Positions 54,301 through 62,286 of a DNA stretch of 64,000 bases are shown here, piece by piece. Source of the stretch: Megaera_A sp965233855 (GTDB taxonomy: Bacteria; Pseudomonadota; Alphaproteobacteria; Rickettsiales; Rickettsiaceae); assembly GCA_965233855.1 (NCBI GenBank), contig OZ247586.1, forward strand, positions 1,364,001 to 1,428,000, written 5' to 3'. Below the pieces are notes generated by a model. That model had not been told where the DNA came from. It saw nothing but the letters and a program-made list of their open reading frames with translations, and did not search any database. Position numbers and translations under genes: made by a program. Within the stretch, counting starts at the first letter, position 1, and every line of letters begins with the position of its first letter.

Positions 54301-56767
54301 TTCCACCAACTACTAGCTTCTCTTCTATAATTGCTTGACTATATTCTTCAATTTCTGCAAAGGTTTTCTCTATTACCTGACTTACAGGCTCATATTTTGC
54401 CTCAGGCTCTTTATAGTTATAATATTCGGCAGACGGTATATATTTATCAGTCAATTTAGTTGCAGTATCACTTGCAAAATCTAGCAGGCTGTTAAAGCCT
54501 CTAACAAGCATATTCTTGTCATTTGCAAGCCTATAACTTACTCCTCTATCTTCTAGTTCGGATTCAGTTAGATAACTAAGAGAGCTACCGGCCTCGGCAT
54601 CCTGTGATAATTGCCTGATAAGGCTATTTAGATTTGAGGTAGATTCTTTGTTTGCATACAAATTTAAATCAATCTTGCTTCTCGATAAGGAAACGTAGCT
54701 ATTTCTAATACCCGCAAAACCGTTATGGAACATATAAACATCCGCTATACTTGCACCTTGTGCCTTAAATACGGTAGTTGCATATCCGTGTCTGAACCCA
54801 TTATATTCAGATGGATTAAATGATATTTTCTGATCTTGACTTCCTTCTCCTCCTGCGAGCTTAATGGTGAACTTATCTTCACTTGCAAGAACAAGCTCGG
54901 CTAAATCTCCATTAATCAAGCCAAGCTCTTTATTGGTCTTAGTAATAAGGATTCTATCGCCCCTCATGTAATGATTACCGGCTACCGCAATCTCATTGCC
55001 AGTAAGTCTTCCTTCTAGCTTTAAATACTGCCTAGCCCCGTGATTAAGTGCTGCAACATCCTTGTTTTTAACAGCAAGTATTAATCTGTCGCTAATATCA
55101 TGATCACTCTTGCTCCAATTAGTAAGTAATGCGCTCATCGAAGAATCTCTATCTGCATCCCACTTGATACGATTCTCTCTGTCTAATATAGATAACGCAG
55201 TCTCTACATTACCAGCAGACATATTCATCGCAACAGATTTACCCCAATTACTATCTTGACGCTTGATATCAAGTATTGAACTACTACCATAACGATCAGC
55301 AAATACTTCAAACATTCCCCCTCGCTGCACAGAAGCTAATTGCTTCTCATCTCCTGCTAATATTACGTTACACTTGCGAGTAGCTGCGACTCTTAGTAAT
55401 TCTCTATAATCATCATTACCAACCATGCCAGCTTCATCTGCAACAATAAGGCTATGTTTTGGTAGGCTAAAACGACCATTTGCAAGCTTAAAAAGCATGC
55501 CTTTAATAGTATCGGTACTTTTAAAACCATCAGAGGCAAGTTCTAGCTTTGCTTTATGGGTAGGAGCAACTCCTATTACATTGACACCAGCATATCCTGC
55601 AATAAGAGGTATTTGCTTAAGAACAAAGCTTTTACCAGCTCCAGCCCTGCCACGTAATACCCTAATGCCAGAATCTGACAATATAAGATCAGATAATGCC
55701 GTGCTTTGCTCTTCTGATAATCCAGCATTGCTGGAAACGCCAGTTAGAAGGCTGTTGTAATTAACACTCTTGCCAGATGCCCTAGCAAAGACATTACTCT
55801 CATTTGCCACATACTGGGATAGGCGAACTATTTTGTTCTCCTCATCTCTTACTGCCTCAGTAGTAAAATATTGAGTTTTATTACCTTCTTCTCTATATAA
55901 CGGTATAATTGATTTATCAGATACAGCATCTTCTACGAGTCTTGCTCTTGCGTCACTATCTGGAATACATTTAACAGCGCGAGTAAGATCGCCTTTAGTA
56001 AAAACGCTCATATGTTTTGTTACTTTTTCTAGTACTCGTACGCCAGAACTTAAAAGCTCCATTTCAGCTTCCTTACACTCTTCGTTTCTTTTTGCTGCCT
56101 CGTTGAATATACTACGCATACGTACCGCACCAACATGCTCCTGAGTTATCTCTCCAGGCAAATCAGCTCTTAAATCCAACCCCCACGCTTTGAACTTATC
56201 ATTTAAAACGTTTTCATAAAATTTATGATTATCTATCTCGGTAGTTTTTTGTACTTTCCCATATTTTATTTCTGGCTGTAAATCCACCGCCTTTTTATCC
56301 TCTAATCCCAAACCATCTTTTCTAAATCTTCTTGTAGTAACTAGTAAATGAGCATGCCAATTCTTCTCGCCATCATGTGGCTCATGAATATCAATTTGTA
56401 CTCCAAGACCTTCTTTTATCCACCCCTTTCTTTCTATGAACTCTTTGATAATTTCCTTTTTCATCTCTAGGGTTATTTCTTTTTCTTTCGGAAGAGCAAG
56501 TAGCCATTCAACATATAACTGACTATCTTTACGTTTTTCAGCACGCTCTACTTCATTTGCAAATCCTTCTGCATTTTTAAATTTCTTATCTACATATTCA
56601 GGAAGCAACATCTCATGGTAGGCATTGCCACCATGACTTGTAAAATTAAAAACCTTACCCGTTTTCTGATCAACTATTCTACTTCTTGAGTTATATGAAC
56701 TTTTACAGCAAGCATTCTTGTTGTCGCTTCTTCCTACGTACTCTGGTCTTGCGAATGCTATTGCCAT
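51389..56767 (-). CDS. traA: TraA conjugative relaxase-helicase-primase fusion (Ti type, RAGE)
   Basis: The 1792-residue protein joins several activities. Residues ~1-230 form a MobA/MobL relaxase with the metal-binding NWHAHLLVTTRRF (about 137). Residues ~340-740 form a TraI/RecD-like helicase with Walker A LRGRAGAGKSFVLKQI (about 371-386) and VADEAGMVG. Residues ~930-1250 hold a primase zinc-region-like segment (LAVRITGEKAGTWYDFARGE) and a TOPRIM segment with IIAEGIETGLSVKQSL and AADNDGKD. A long helical part follows. The last ~90 residues (VILRFDNEPKKDTRKTIESF) match the C-terminus of the divergent TraD_Ti gene. It nicks and unwinds the DNA for conjugative transfer. The gene is intact, which is uncommon for decayed RAGEs. 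Confidence 0.95.
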   Translation of the reverse strand: MAIAFARPEYVGRSDNKNACCKSSYNSRSRIVDQKTGKVFNFTSHGGNAYHEMLLPEYVDKKFKNAEGFANEVERAEKRKDSQLYVEWLLALPKEKEITLEMKKEIIKEFIERKGWIKEGLGVQIDIHEPHDGEKNWHAHLLVTTRRFRKDGLGLEDKKAVDLQPEIKYGKVQKTTEIDNHKFYENVLNDKFKAWGLDLRADLPGEITQEHVGAVRMRSIFNEAAKRNEECKEAEMELLSSGVRVLEKVTKHMSVFTKGDLTRAVKCIPDSDARARLVEDAVSDKSIIPLYREEGNKTQYFTTEAVRDEENKIVRLSQYVANESNVFARASGKSVNYNSLLTGVSSNAGLSEEQSTALSDLILSDSGIRVLRGRAGAGKSFVLKQIPLIAGYAGVNVIGVAPTHKAKLELASDGFKSTDTIKGMLFKLANGRFSLPKHSLIVADEAGMVGNDDYRELLRVAATRKCNVILAGDEKQLASVQRGGMFEVFADRYGSSSILDIKRQDSNWGKSVAMNMSAGNVETALSILDRENRIKWDADRDSSMSALLTNWSKSDHDISDRLILAVKNKDVAALNHGARQYLKLEGRLTGNEIAVAGNHYMRGDRILITKTNKELGLINGDLAELVLASEDKFTIKLAGGEGSQDQKISFNPSEYNGFRHGYATTVFKAQGASIADVYMFHNGFAGIRNSYVSLSRSKIDLNLYANKESTSNLNSLIRQLSQDAEAGSSLSYLTESELEDRGVSYRLANDKNMLVRGFNSLLDFASDTATKLTDKYIPSAEYYNYKEPEAKYEPVSQVIEKTFAEIEEYSQAIIEEKLVVGGNAFYGSDKSKIRSAGNESLNVAANINIINNVHNTASSNVISAKVNDAEVGILSHGEDKLKKSAKTRFYANVDRIRAQKLYESQKDEWDSEYKQLQSEIRFKAEFITRDLLGDPNKRLSNGRELRYGDHGKLAVRITGEKAGTWYDFARGEGGDLFHLVQETRKTSFKEAAEYLRGQVGMSSSNTKPNLQLVHDHANSDLTIDRIKSNESEKRLSEQKQAYSTKLFERSKDIGEKSVAHRYLSGTRGINIDLGNDIKTAGIYEKSHKGYLPALIAYARDKEGNIIGGQHLLLDKKTNNKAGIDNPKKSFGSISGSFVDLGNIDIKNITDVHSENHKRSDITIIAEGIETGLSVKQSLYEHSNTEETTTANINIKTLCSLGIGNIKNYEPASYEKIIIAADNDGKDLITAKTIANAKSALEEKGAFVKIIKAENKGDFNDVLQDKENGGSRVIANCFKEAIARHSSQTLGAYIANTDTSRDIIAEGHQHLNKEDKANIAIIQKYNISQESILNAWRSSLDKGREELTSNALQISLTAKQLEANRDILDLAAKHGVNVDEANLVKTLLKSPTSCKQECIKHVLSGFAKQKQESAKIGQVFNIIKKEDQFLSEVNINNKKELDQNLQDRIDLSKTDQSKNIIASIKQNIEANYKQGIVSYDDLLKKIVDGVYDIKDLDKSLKHLADENREKNLRFMEFDLSQLSKLNYKYDPDILVNNVKFIPDLEKVVYSNKLLAEHGDKYFSAALAGHIKEKNNATNFNDFMKAIGREQKILLDLYNNHKFAAQAIDEHCPGKFKMLSLSRSAYEINALGGMNKVMKTFNYAVKYKITDQEKIMSDLKRTGGDLEYIHDMLDRKCKTHLNNHFKTQKEQEKSFKQEKQQKFTPEKSSFHRVILRFDNEPKKDTRKTIESFGIQFNKFRQEWSGNVKEHNLTKLTKSLANEKHYIDIGFKEEYSKSTKAEKQQAMKIDKGFSM

Positions 56768-56831
56768 TATTGTTTTAAAAACCTATATTTATATTTACTT
56801 ATATTTTATTTTAGATTTTCTCTAAAAGCAA

Positions 56832-56896
56832 GTGTTATTCATAACACATGTTGCGTATAAAACTATTTCTACGAAATGAGTTATATAACTCATTTC
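56832..56896. promoter_or_regulatory. Paired palindromes between divergent traA and traD_Ti (operator or oriT candidate)
   Basis: GTGTTAT-tc-ATAACAC (56832-56847) has perfect 7-bp arms. GAAATGAGTTAT-ATAACTCATTTC (56873-56896) is a perfect 24-bp palindrome. Both lie in the 296-bp gap between the two divergent tra genes. Such a place is where the origin of transfer or joint operators of Ti-type tra genes are found. Confidence 0.6.
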
Positions 56897-57063
56897 CAAC
56901 ACAAGAAAAATAGTATAGTGTATAGATATCAGCTATATGTTATAGAGTTGGTATGGTAGGCAGCGGGGTATTAGTTTTTACTGTTATTATGAATATAGAT
57001 AGATTACTTTATAAGTTAATATTACAAAATTGAGCAACTACTATTTAAAAAAGTAAAGTTATT

Positions 57064-57528
57064 ATGCAAAACTTAGATGAACAAAAAATAAAACTAGAAC
57101 AAAAGAAAGCTAGAATGCAATTAGAAGAAACTAGATTAAAACTTAAAGAGCGTAAAATGCGTACCAGAGTTTTAACTGAAAAAGGTGGTTTGGTTACCAA
57201 AGCAGGTCTTGATCATTTACCTACTAATGCAGTATATGGCGCATTACTTTCTGTCAAAAAAGATTTAGATGATAATGATAATCTTGTATCCGGTTGGATA
57301 GTAAAAGGTAACGCTGCTTTTAATAAAGAAAAGCAAAATGCTACTCCTGTTATTTTAAAGTTTGATGATGCGCCTAATAAAGATATTAGAGATTTTATTA
57401 GATCACATGGATTGAAGTATAATAAATTTAGAAAAGAGTGGTACGGCTCTATTAAAGATATTGATGGTTTAAAAAGTAGTCTCGGTAAGATTAAATATGA
57501 TTTAGAAATTATTGAGGATTTAAAATAA
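57064..57528 (+). CDS. TraD_Ti-like conjugal transfer protein with a TraA C-terminal module
   Basis: The 154-residue protein starts with a coiled coil (KIKLEQKKARMQLEETRLKL) and has the TraD (PF06412) core RKMRTRVLTEKGGLVTKAGL with LPTNAVYGALLSV. The last ~60 residues (TPVILKFDDAPNKDIRDFIR, then HGLKYNKFRKEWYGS) are alike to the end of TraA. In Ti plasmids TraD is a small accessory of the relaxosome. The added C-terminal module may bind the same partner or DNA as TraA. It is divergent from traA and followed by an HU-like gene. Confidence 0.82.
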   Translation: MQNLDEQKIKLEQKKARMQLEETRLKLKERKMRTRVLTEKGGLVTKAGLDHLPTNAVYGALLSVKKDLDDNDNLVSGWIVKGNAAFNKEKQNATPVILKFDDAPNKDIRDFIRSHGLKYNKFRKEWYGSIKDIDGLKSSLGKIKYDLEIIEDLK

Positions 57529-57559
57529 TAATTCAAAAGAGAGGTTAGATATTTTAATT

Positions 57560-57823
57560 ATGGATAAATTAGGTTTTATAGAATATTCAGCTAGTAGGTA
57601 TGGCATTGATTTTTTCACCGCTGAAACTTTTGTTGGTATGTTTTCTGAGTGCCTATCTGAATTATTAGATGCAGGGCAATCGGTAGAAATTGATGGGGTA
57701 GGTACTTTTGAGAAATTACCACTTTTTCCAAATGGACTAAATCACCAAAACAAAATTGCACTGGCAAGATTGGCTAAAAAGAAGATGGTGAGTTTTAAAG
57801 CTAGCGAAGATTTAGCAGCTTAG
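57560..57823 (+). CDS. HU/IHF-like DNA-binding protein
   Basis: The 87-residue protein has the HU fold: an N-terminal helical dimer part (DKLGFIEYSASRYGIDFFTA), then SVEIDGVGTFEKLPLF with the conserved GxGxF, and a shortened DNA-binding arm. It is the third gene type commonly seen beside traA/traD_Ti in RAGEs. It may bend DNA at the origin of transfer. It starts 31 bp after the TraD_Ti stop. Confidence 0.82.
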   Translation: MDKLGFIEYSASRYGIDFFTAETFVGMFSECLSELLDAGQSVEIDGVGTFEKLPLFPNGLNHQNKIALARLAKKKMVSFKASEDLAA

Positions 57824-57883
57824 CTATTATTATGAATGATATTTTTTAAACAACTTTTTGATAACATAAATTGAGAGTAAATT

Positions 57884-58114
57884 ATGACTTATGAACTAAC
57901 AAGGCGCAATAATTGCTTCTTATATGCTGCCTCTAGAAAAACTGGATATGCAATTTGTAAACCTCTTCCCAATATTGGGGATGAGTTTATAAAATTAGTC
58001 ATGGTTTATTGTGCAAGGATTATTTATATCCTTATATTTTATCACGGATTGAATCGAGAACAAGAGGTGAACTCGAGAAAATTAAATTATTTTGAATTAC
58101 CTAAGTCAATTTAA
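57884..58114 (+). CDS. Small hypothetical protein
   Basis: The 76-residue frame starts MTYELTRRNNCFLYAASRKT. It has one hydrophobic segment (LVMVYCARIIYILIFYHG, about residues 37-54). I do not recognise a family. It lies between the tra-linked HU gene and the next module and may be spurious. Confidence 0.3.
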   Translation: MTYELTRRNNCFLYAASRKTGYAICKPLPNIGDEFIKLVMVYCARIIYILIFYHGLNREQEVNSRKLNYFELPKSI

Positions 58115-58272
58115 TAAATTTATAGCTAAATAATCTACTTCGTATACAACTTAAGGTTGAATTTAAATTTAAAATGAGTTATTGTTTGATTGGCTAATTA
58201 GGAATAGCAACATTGAGTTTAGTTGCAGTATAACTGTTCTTATAGATAATTGAGAAAACAAAGGAAATTCAT

Positions 58273-59550
58273 ATGGCAAAAAGCGCAGTAGATGTAAGCA
58301 AAGGGTCTATTACACCTAGAACAATTAGACACACTAAGTTAGAATCTTTTGATTTACAGTCGATTAAAGTTTTAGATAAGGTGATCTCTGAAAGAAATAT
58401 GGAGCACCGAGCTGTGCAACAGCGAAAGGAGTTTAATATTAAACAGTTAAAGAAACTGGAATCTTACGGTGATCCTAATAAGATGCAAGGACTCCTTGCT
58501 GCATTTGAAAAACCTCTCAAATCTTTGGATAAGGAATTATCTCCAAACCCAATAGGTGATGACAATTTAGATTTAAAATTTACAAGGCTATTTCAACATA
58601 GAGTAGAAGGCGAAGGAGATCTAACATTCAGTATAGCAAAGCCAATGATTACGCATTATGGTATAAATGGTAGAGAGGCCATGATTCTAGAAGATAGTCT
58701 CATATCTGATGGAGATTTACATCCATTAGAAATGAGCATCTTTACGCAAGCGATTAATTATTTATGTAGTAAAGCTAATGCATATGACTTAATAAGCGCG
58801 CAGAGTCCTGTAGCTGCACCCTTACCATCCTCACCACCTGTACAAAACAATGTTGTATTAGTAAGTTTTTTTAAACGCAATGAGGATAAATTATTACCAG
58901 GGTATAAAGTAATCAAAGTAGATTCAGCACATCCTAACGAAGTTGAAACTCATACTACTGTGTTATGGAAAACCAAAGATAAGGTAATCACAGTAATAGA
59001 TCCTAGTAATAGTACGTTTAGTTCTTTTTTATATGGTATGGATTTGTTAAAATTTCAATTTGTGAGTGCAGAATGTGGTATGATATATAAGCCCAATAAT
59101 CATTCTTATACAAAAAAACATTTAGAAAAGTTGAATAAATTTCTACCAGAAAATTCACACAAATATCCTCGTGATTGTGTTGATATAGCTGTTAAAATCG
59201 CGTTCGAATTAATCGAAAAGCAATCTGATGTAAATCTTCGTAGTGTTAAAGAAGTACAAGATGCTGCGGTAGAACAAATAACAAACGTAAATCTTCCGAA
59301 AGAAATAGGATTGTTTGGAGCGCTGCAATCGTCTGATTCAGCAACAAGAGAAGCAGCAAAAGCATTTGTAGATGATTTGTTCAAAAAGAAAGAAGTTGTT
59401 TTGGAAAAGGATAAACAAGGAAACCCAAAAACAACTCTATATGAAAAGCTTGTACCTGCACTTGATATAACAAAACTTGAAACAGCTGAAGTTATAGGGG
59501 AAGTATCACAATTAATTGGTGATCTTCAAATGGAAGATTTTCCTATTTGA
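58273..59550 (+). CDS. Hypothetical protein with a candidate CE-clan cysteine-peptidase triad
   Basis: The 425-residue protein has no signal peptide or membrane helix. I do not recognise a family. The middle part runs HTTVLWKTKDKVITVIDPSN (His227, Asp243), then about 58 residues to YPRDCVDIAVKIAFEL (Cys302). This order and spacing (His, then Asp on the next strand, then Asp-Cys at a helix start) look like YopJ-type acetyltransferases and ULP1-type proteases, which are often effectors. The similarity is by eye and weak. The N-terminal 180 residues are helical. An RBS (AAAGGA) precedes the ATG. A TPR-like gene follows after 37 bp and could encode a partner or chaperone. Confidence 0.6.
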   Translation: MAKSAVDVSKGSITPRTIRHTKLESFDLQSIKVLDKVISERNMEHRAVQQRKEFNIKQLKKLESYGDPNKMQGLLAAFEKPLKSLDKELSPNPIGDDNLDLKFTRLFQHRVEGEGDLTFSIAKPMITHYGINGREAMILEDSLISDGDLHPLEMSIFTQAINYLCSKANAYDLISAQSPVAAPLPSSPPVQNNVVLVSFFKRNEDKLLPGYKVIKVDSAHPNEVETHTTVLWKTKDKVITVIDPSNSTFSSFLYGMDLLKFQFVSAECGMIYKPNNHSYTKKHLEKLNKFLPENSHKYPRDCVDIAVKIAFELIEKQSDVNLRSVKEVQDAAVEQITNVNLPKEIGLFGALQSSDSATREAAKAFVDDLFKKKEVVLEKDKQGNPKTTLYEKLVPALDITKLETAEVIGEVSQLIGDLQMEDFPI

Positions 59551-59587
59551 TTATATATAAAATTTAATTTTTGATAAGAGATTTACT

Positions 59588-60937
59588 ATGAAAAGAACAA
59601 AACTAAGACCTGAAAATTATAACTATATGTACAGTGGGTTGGAGAAATCTTTAGAGCAAGCATTACCATTTCTTGCTAAGATTGAAAATCATGATTTATT
59701 AGCAAAACTTTCCCCCTTCAAATTCAATGCTGAATTTCAAACAAAACTTGAAGAAGTGATAAGGGAATTAACTGCTGATACACCAGAAGAAAAATTTGAA
59801 TTTGATAAAAATGCTGACCCCGAAGAAGAGTTAGAAAGATATCAGCAGGAAGAAGTTCCTCAAGTGAGGCAAGATATGCCTATGACTCCTGAAGAAACTA
59901 ACCGAGGAATGGCACATTATCATTTAACTAGATTGGAACAAGATTTTAGCTCGAGTTACAAATCTATTTCTGATGAATTTGAGACTTTATGTCAAGCTAA
60001 TGATCATGCTCGACTGGATACACTTCTTAAGGAGTGTGGGTGGATGGCTGATACTCTACGTGATCATAGGAGAGATCTTATACTTAAAGCGATGAATCAA
60101 AAACATAAGGAAGTTTTAGAAGTTCTTTTGGAGCGCGATCAACTCCCTGATGCCTATCGTGATATTAATAATATACTTGGTAGAGATGAATACCATAGTA
60201 CAACTCCAGAAATTATTGAAATATTGACTGATTATTTTATAAAAGTTGGTAATAAATTTAATGCGCTAAATTACAAAGGGCAGTATTTATATTCCCATAA
60301 GGAGTATGAAAAAGCTGCTGAATTTTTTAGTCAAGCGATTGAATTGGATGATGAATATGTGATAGTTCCTATGCATTACAAAGCGTTGTGTTATCAATAT
60401 TTAGGAAAAAGTGAGCAGGCAGTCACTGCTTTTGAAGATATAATAAAGTTTGATACTGAATATGGTAATGCAGATGAAATTAAAGCTCGAGCACAGAAAG
60501 CCTTGGATCAGTTCAACGATAAGGAAAAGTTAACTGCAAAAATAAAGCTCTCTAAAGGAATAATAGCAGATTTTGTAATTGAATTCAAGGAACAAAAACA
60601 AGATTTGCTAGATCCCTATAAAGACTCGATCAACGATTTATTAACCAAGCTTCGAGAAAATTTAAATTCCCCTCCAGATGCAACTAACATTGCCAAAGAA
60701 GTTAAAGATCTACTATTTAAAATTAAATTTATAAATCTAAAACAAGGAGTTAAACCAGAAATCTTGTTATTACAGGAGTTTGCTAATTTACCATATATAC
60801 ATGATAAAATGCTTGAGGATTTGGGCGAAGAATTTGTTACTCAAGAAAAAACCTATATCGATGCAATCGAATTTATTGATAAAACTGTGGAGATTGTAGG
60901 AGAAACAACTGAAAGTCTTTTAGTAGAAATGATCTAA
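59588..60937 (+). CDS. TPR-like protein
   Basis: The 449-residue protein has an acidic front and two or more TPR units near the middle: YLYSHKEYEKAAEFFSQAIE and YQYLGKSEQAVTAFEDIIKF. The rest is helical and charged, with no signal peptide or membrane helix. It follows the preceding gene on the same strand by 37 bp, so the two are likely one transcript. TPR proteins act as scaffolds or chaperones; a link to the candidate effector upstream is inferred. Confidence 0.65.
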   Translation: MKRTKLRPENYNYMYSGLEKSLEQALPFLAKIENHDLLAKLSPFKFNAEFQTKLEEVIRELTADTPEEKFEFDKNADPEEELERYQQEEVPQVRQDMPMTPEETNRGMAHYHLTRLEQDFSSSYKSISDEFETLCQANDHARLDTLLKECGWMADTLRDHRRDLILKAMNQKHKEVLEVLLERDQLPDAYRDINNILGRDEYHSTTPEIIEILTDYFIKVGNKFNALNYKGQYLYSHKEYEKAAEFFSQAIELDDEYVIVPMHYKALCYQYLGKSEQAVTAFEDIIKFDTEYGNADEIKARAQKALDQFNDKEKLTAKIKLSKGIIADFVIEFKEQKQDLLDPYKDSINDLLTKLRENLNSPPDATNIAKEVKDLLFKIKFINLKQGVKPEILLLQEFANLPYIHDKMLEDLGEEFVTQEKTYIDAIEFIDKTVEIVGETTESLLVEMI

Positions 60938-61321
60938 TGTTAGAGGAGGTTTGACAAGCGGTTTTGGGGTTCTCAGCCTTAACCTGATAAATTTCTGATT
61001 TTGGTTTAGAAACATTTTTTGCTAGAAATCACTTTATTTCAGCCATTTTTGGAGCATATTTTAATAAAAAAGGCCTTTCAATATTAATATTTAATTAACA
61101 GCTAGCAATACATTGCCTCTTCTTGACTCTAAGTTTTAAAAAAATAGTATCTAGGGGAGGCACAACTCCAGAAAAATGGAGATTTTTTAGTATAAGATTG
61201 ACAACTAAAATTGTTATACTAAGATAATAATTATTAGGGAATGTATCCTTAGTGATTATGGTTTTGAGACGTACAAACTATGCTGTTTAACAAGTATATA
61301 AATTTACTTCTTTGTGATGAT
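60938..61321. other. Intergenic region with a weak terminator and a possible Tn3 end
   Basis: No gene is found in these 384 bp. At 61166-61188 CTCCA-gaaaaa-TGGAG is followed by ATTTTTT, a weak intrinsic terminator on the plus strand. A stretch starting GGGG at 61154 and ending TATAAG at 61196 lies where the outer end of the Tn3 fragment should be and recalls Tn3-type ends, but the match is loose. Confidence 0.45.
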
Positions 61322-62286
61322 TTACAACGTGAACTCAAAAGTTTTTAAAAATTCTTGTATATCAATATGATCATTTTTCTTTTGAAAAGTGTATTGACCT
61401 AAAAAATGAATATGGTAATGCCAAGCCACTGGTGATATTTTCTTGATGTTTAATAGTAATTTATCTTTATCCTTGTGGTTTTCATATTTATCTACTAATT
61501 TAGATAAAATGATAGAGTTATAATAAATGATCGCATGGCTAACAAGCCTATTGCACTGATTGCTTATTTCTACGTCAATATCGGTTTTCCGTATAATTGT
61601 TTTTTACCACCCACTTTGGATATAGCGGCTCTTAGCTGATGATAAGACTCAATTCTATTTTGTGATTTATCTACGGTTTTTTGTAGTTTAGTGTCTATCA
61701 TATATTTAAGTGTGTAAATACTTCTGATTAGTTTATCGTATTCGAACACTGCTTTTCGTAATTTATTGGAAGTAGGCAGGTGGCATAACTTTTTTATCAA
61801 ATTAGCTTGATTAAGCTCTTTCAGTGCTAATGTAGCAACTAGTTGGTCTATATTCTTTTTTTGTTCGGTGATAATTTTGAGATCAATCTGAGCCACAGGC
61901 TTTATTAGGAAGTTCTTATAGTTTTTGATATCTCTTGTGCAATATAGATGCTTTAATTGCTTATTAAAGTCTTTAAATCTTGGATTTATCGCTGGACCGA
62001 ACCAATTCATTATAGCAAAGTTGGCTTTATTGATGATATGCATATCACCTGTAATGACATCAGGAGTTATTGTTGAATTATTACTTTGCCAAACATCGAA
62101 TAGAAAATAGCTTTCATGCTCATGAGTGCCTATGATTTTACATTGTAATGGTAAGTGATTGGCAAGCAGAGTATAAGCCGATACTCCTTGACCTTCTCTT
62201 AAATATTTACGTGAATAACGCGCTTTAATATTAGGAGAATTCAACTCATGTTTGCGCTTTTTACACGTTTGTTCAAGGTGGGCCAA
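61322..62286 (-). pseudogene. C-terminal part of a Tn3-family transposase, frameshifted
   Basis: The minus-strand frame starts LAHLEQTCKKRKHELNSPN and goes on IKARYSRKYLREGQGVSAYT, KIIGTHEHESYFLFDVWQ and INKANFAIMNWFG, which is the catalytic half of Tn3-type transposases. After QLYGK the frame is shifted by one missing base (near 61585). The continuation in the other frame is KTDIDVEISNQCNRLVSHAI through KISPVAWHYHIHFLGQY to TAA at 61322. The N-terminal half is missing. It is of a different Tn3 subgroup from the neighbour on the plus strand. Confidence 0.88.

Noticed and set aside
55425..55760. Frames of ~60-140 codons opposite traA, gyrB and the Sca4 genes
   Set aside because: They follow the codon pattern of the true genes on the other strand and encode nothing family-like.
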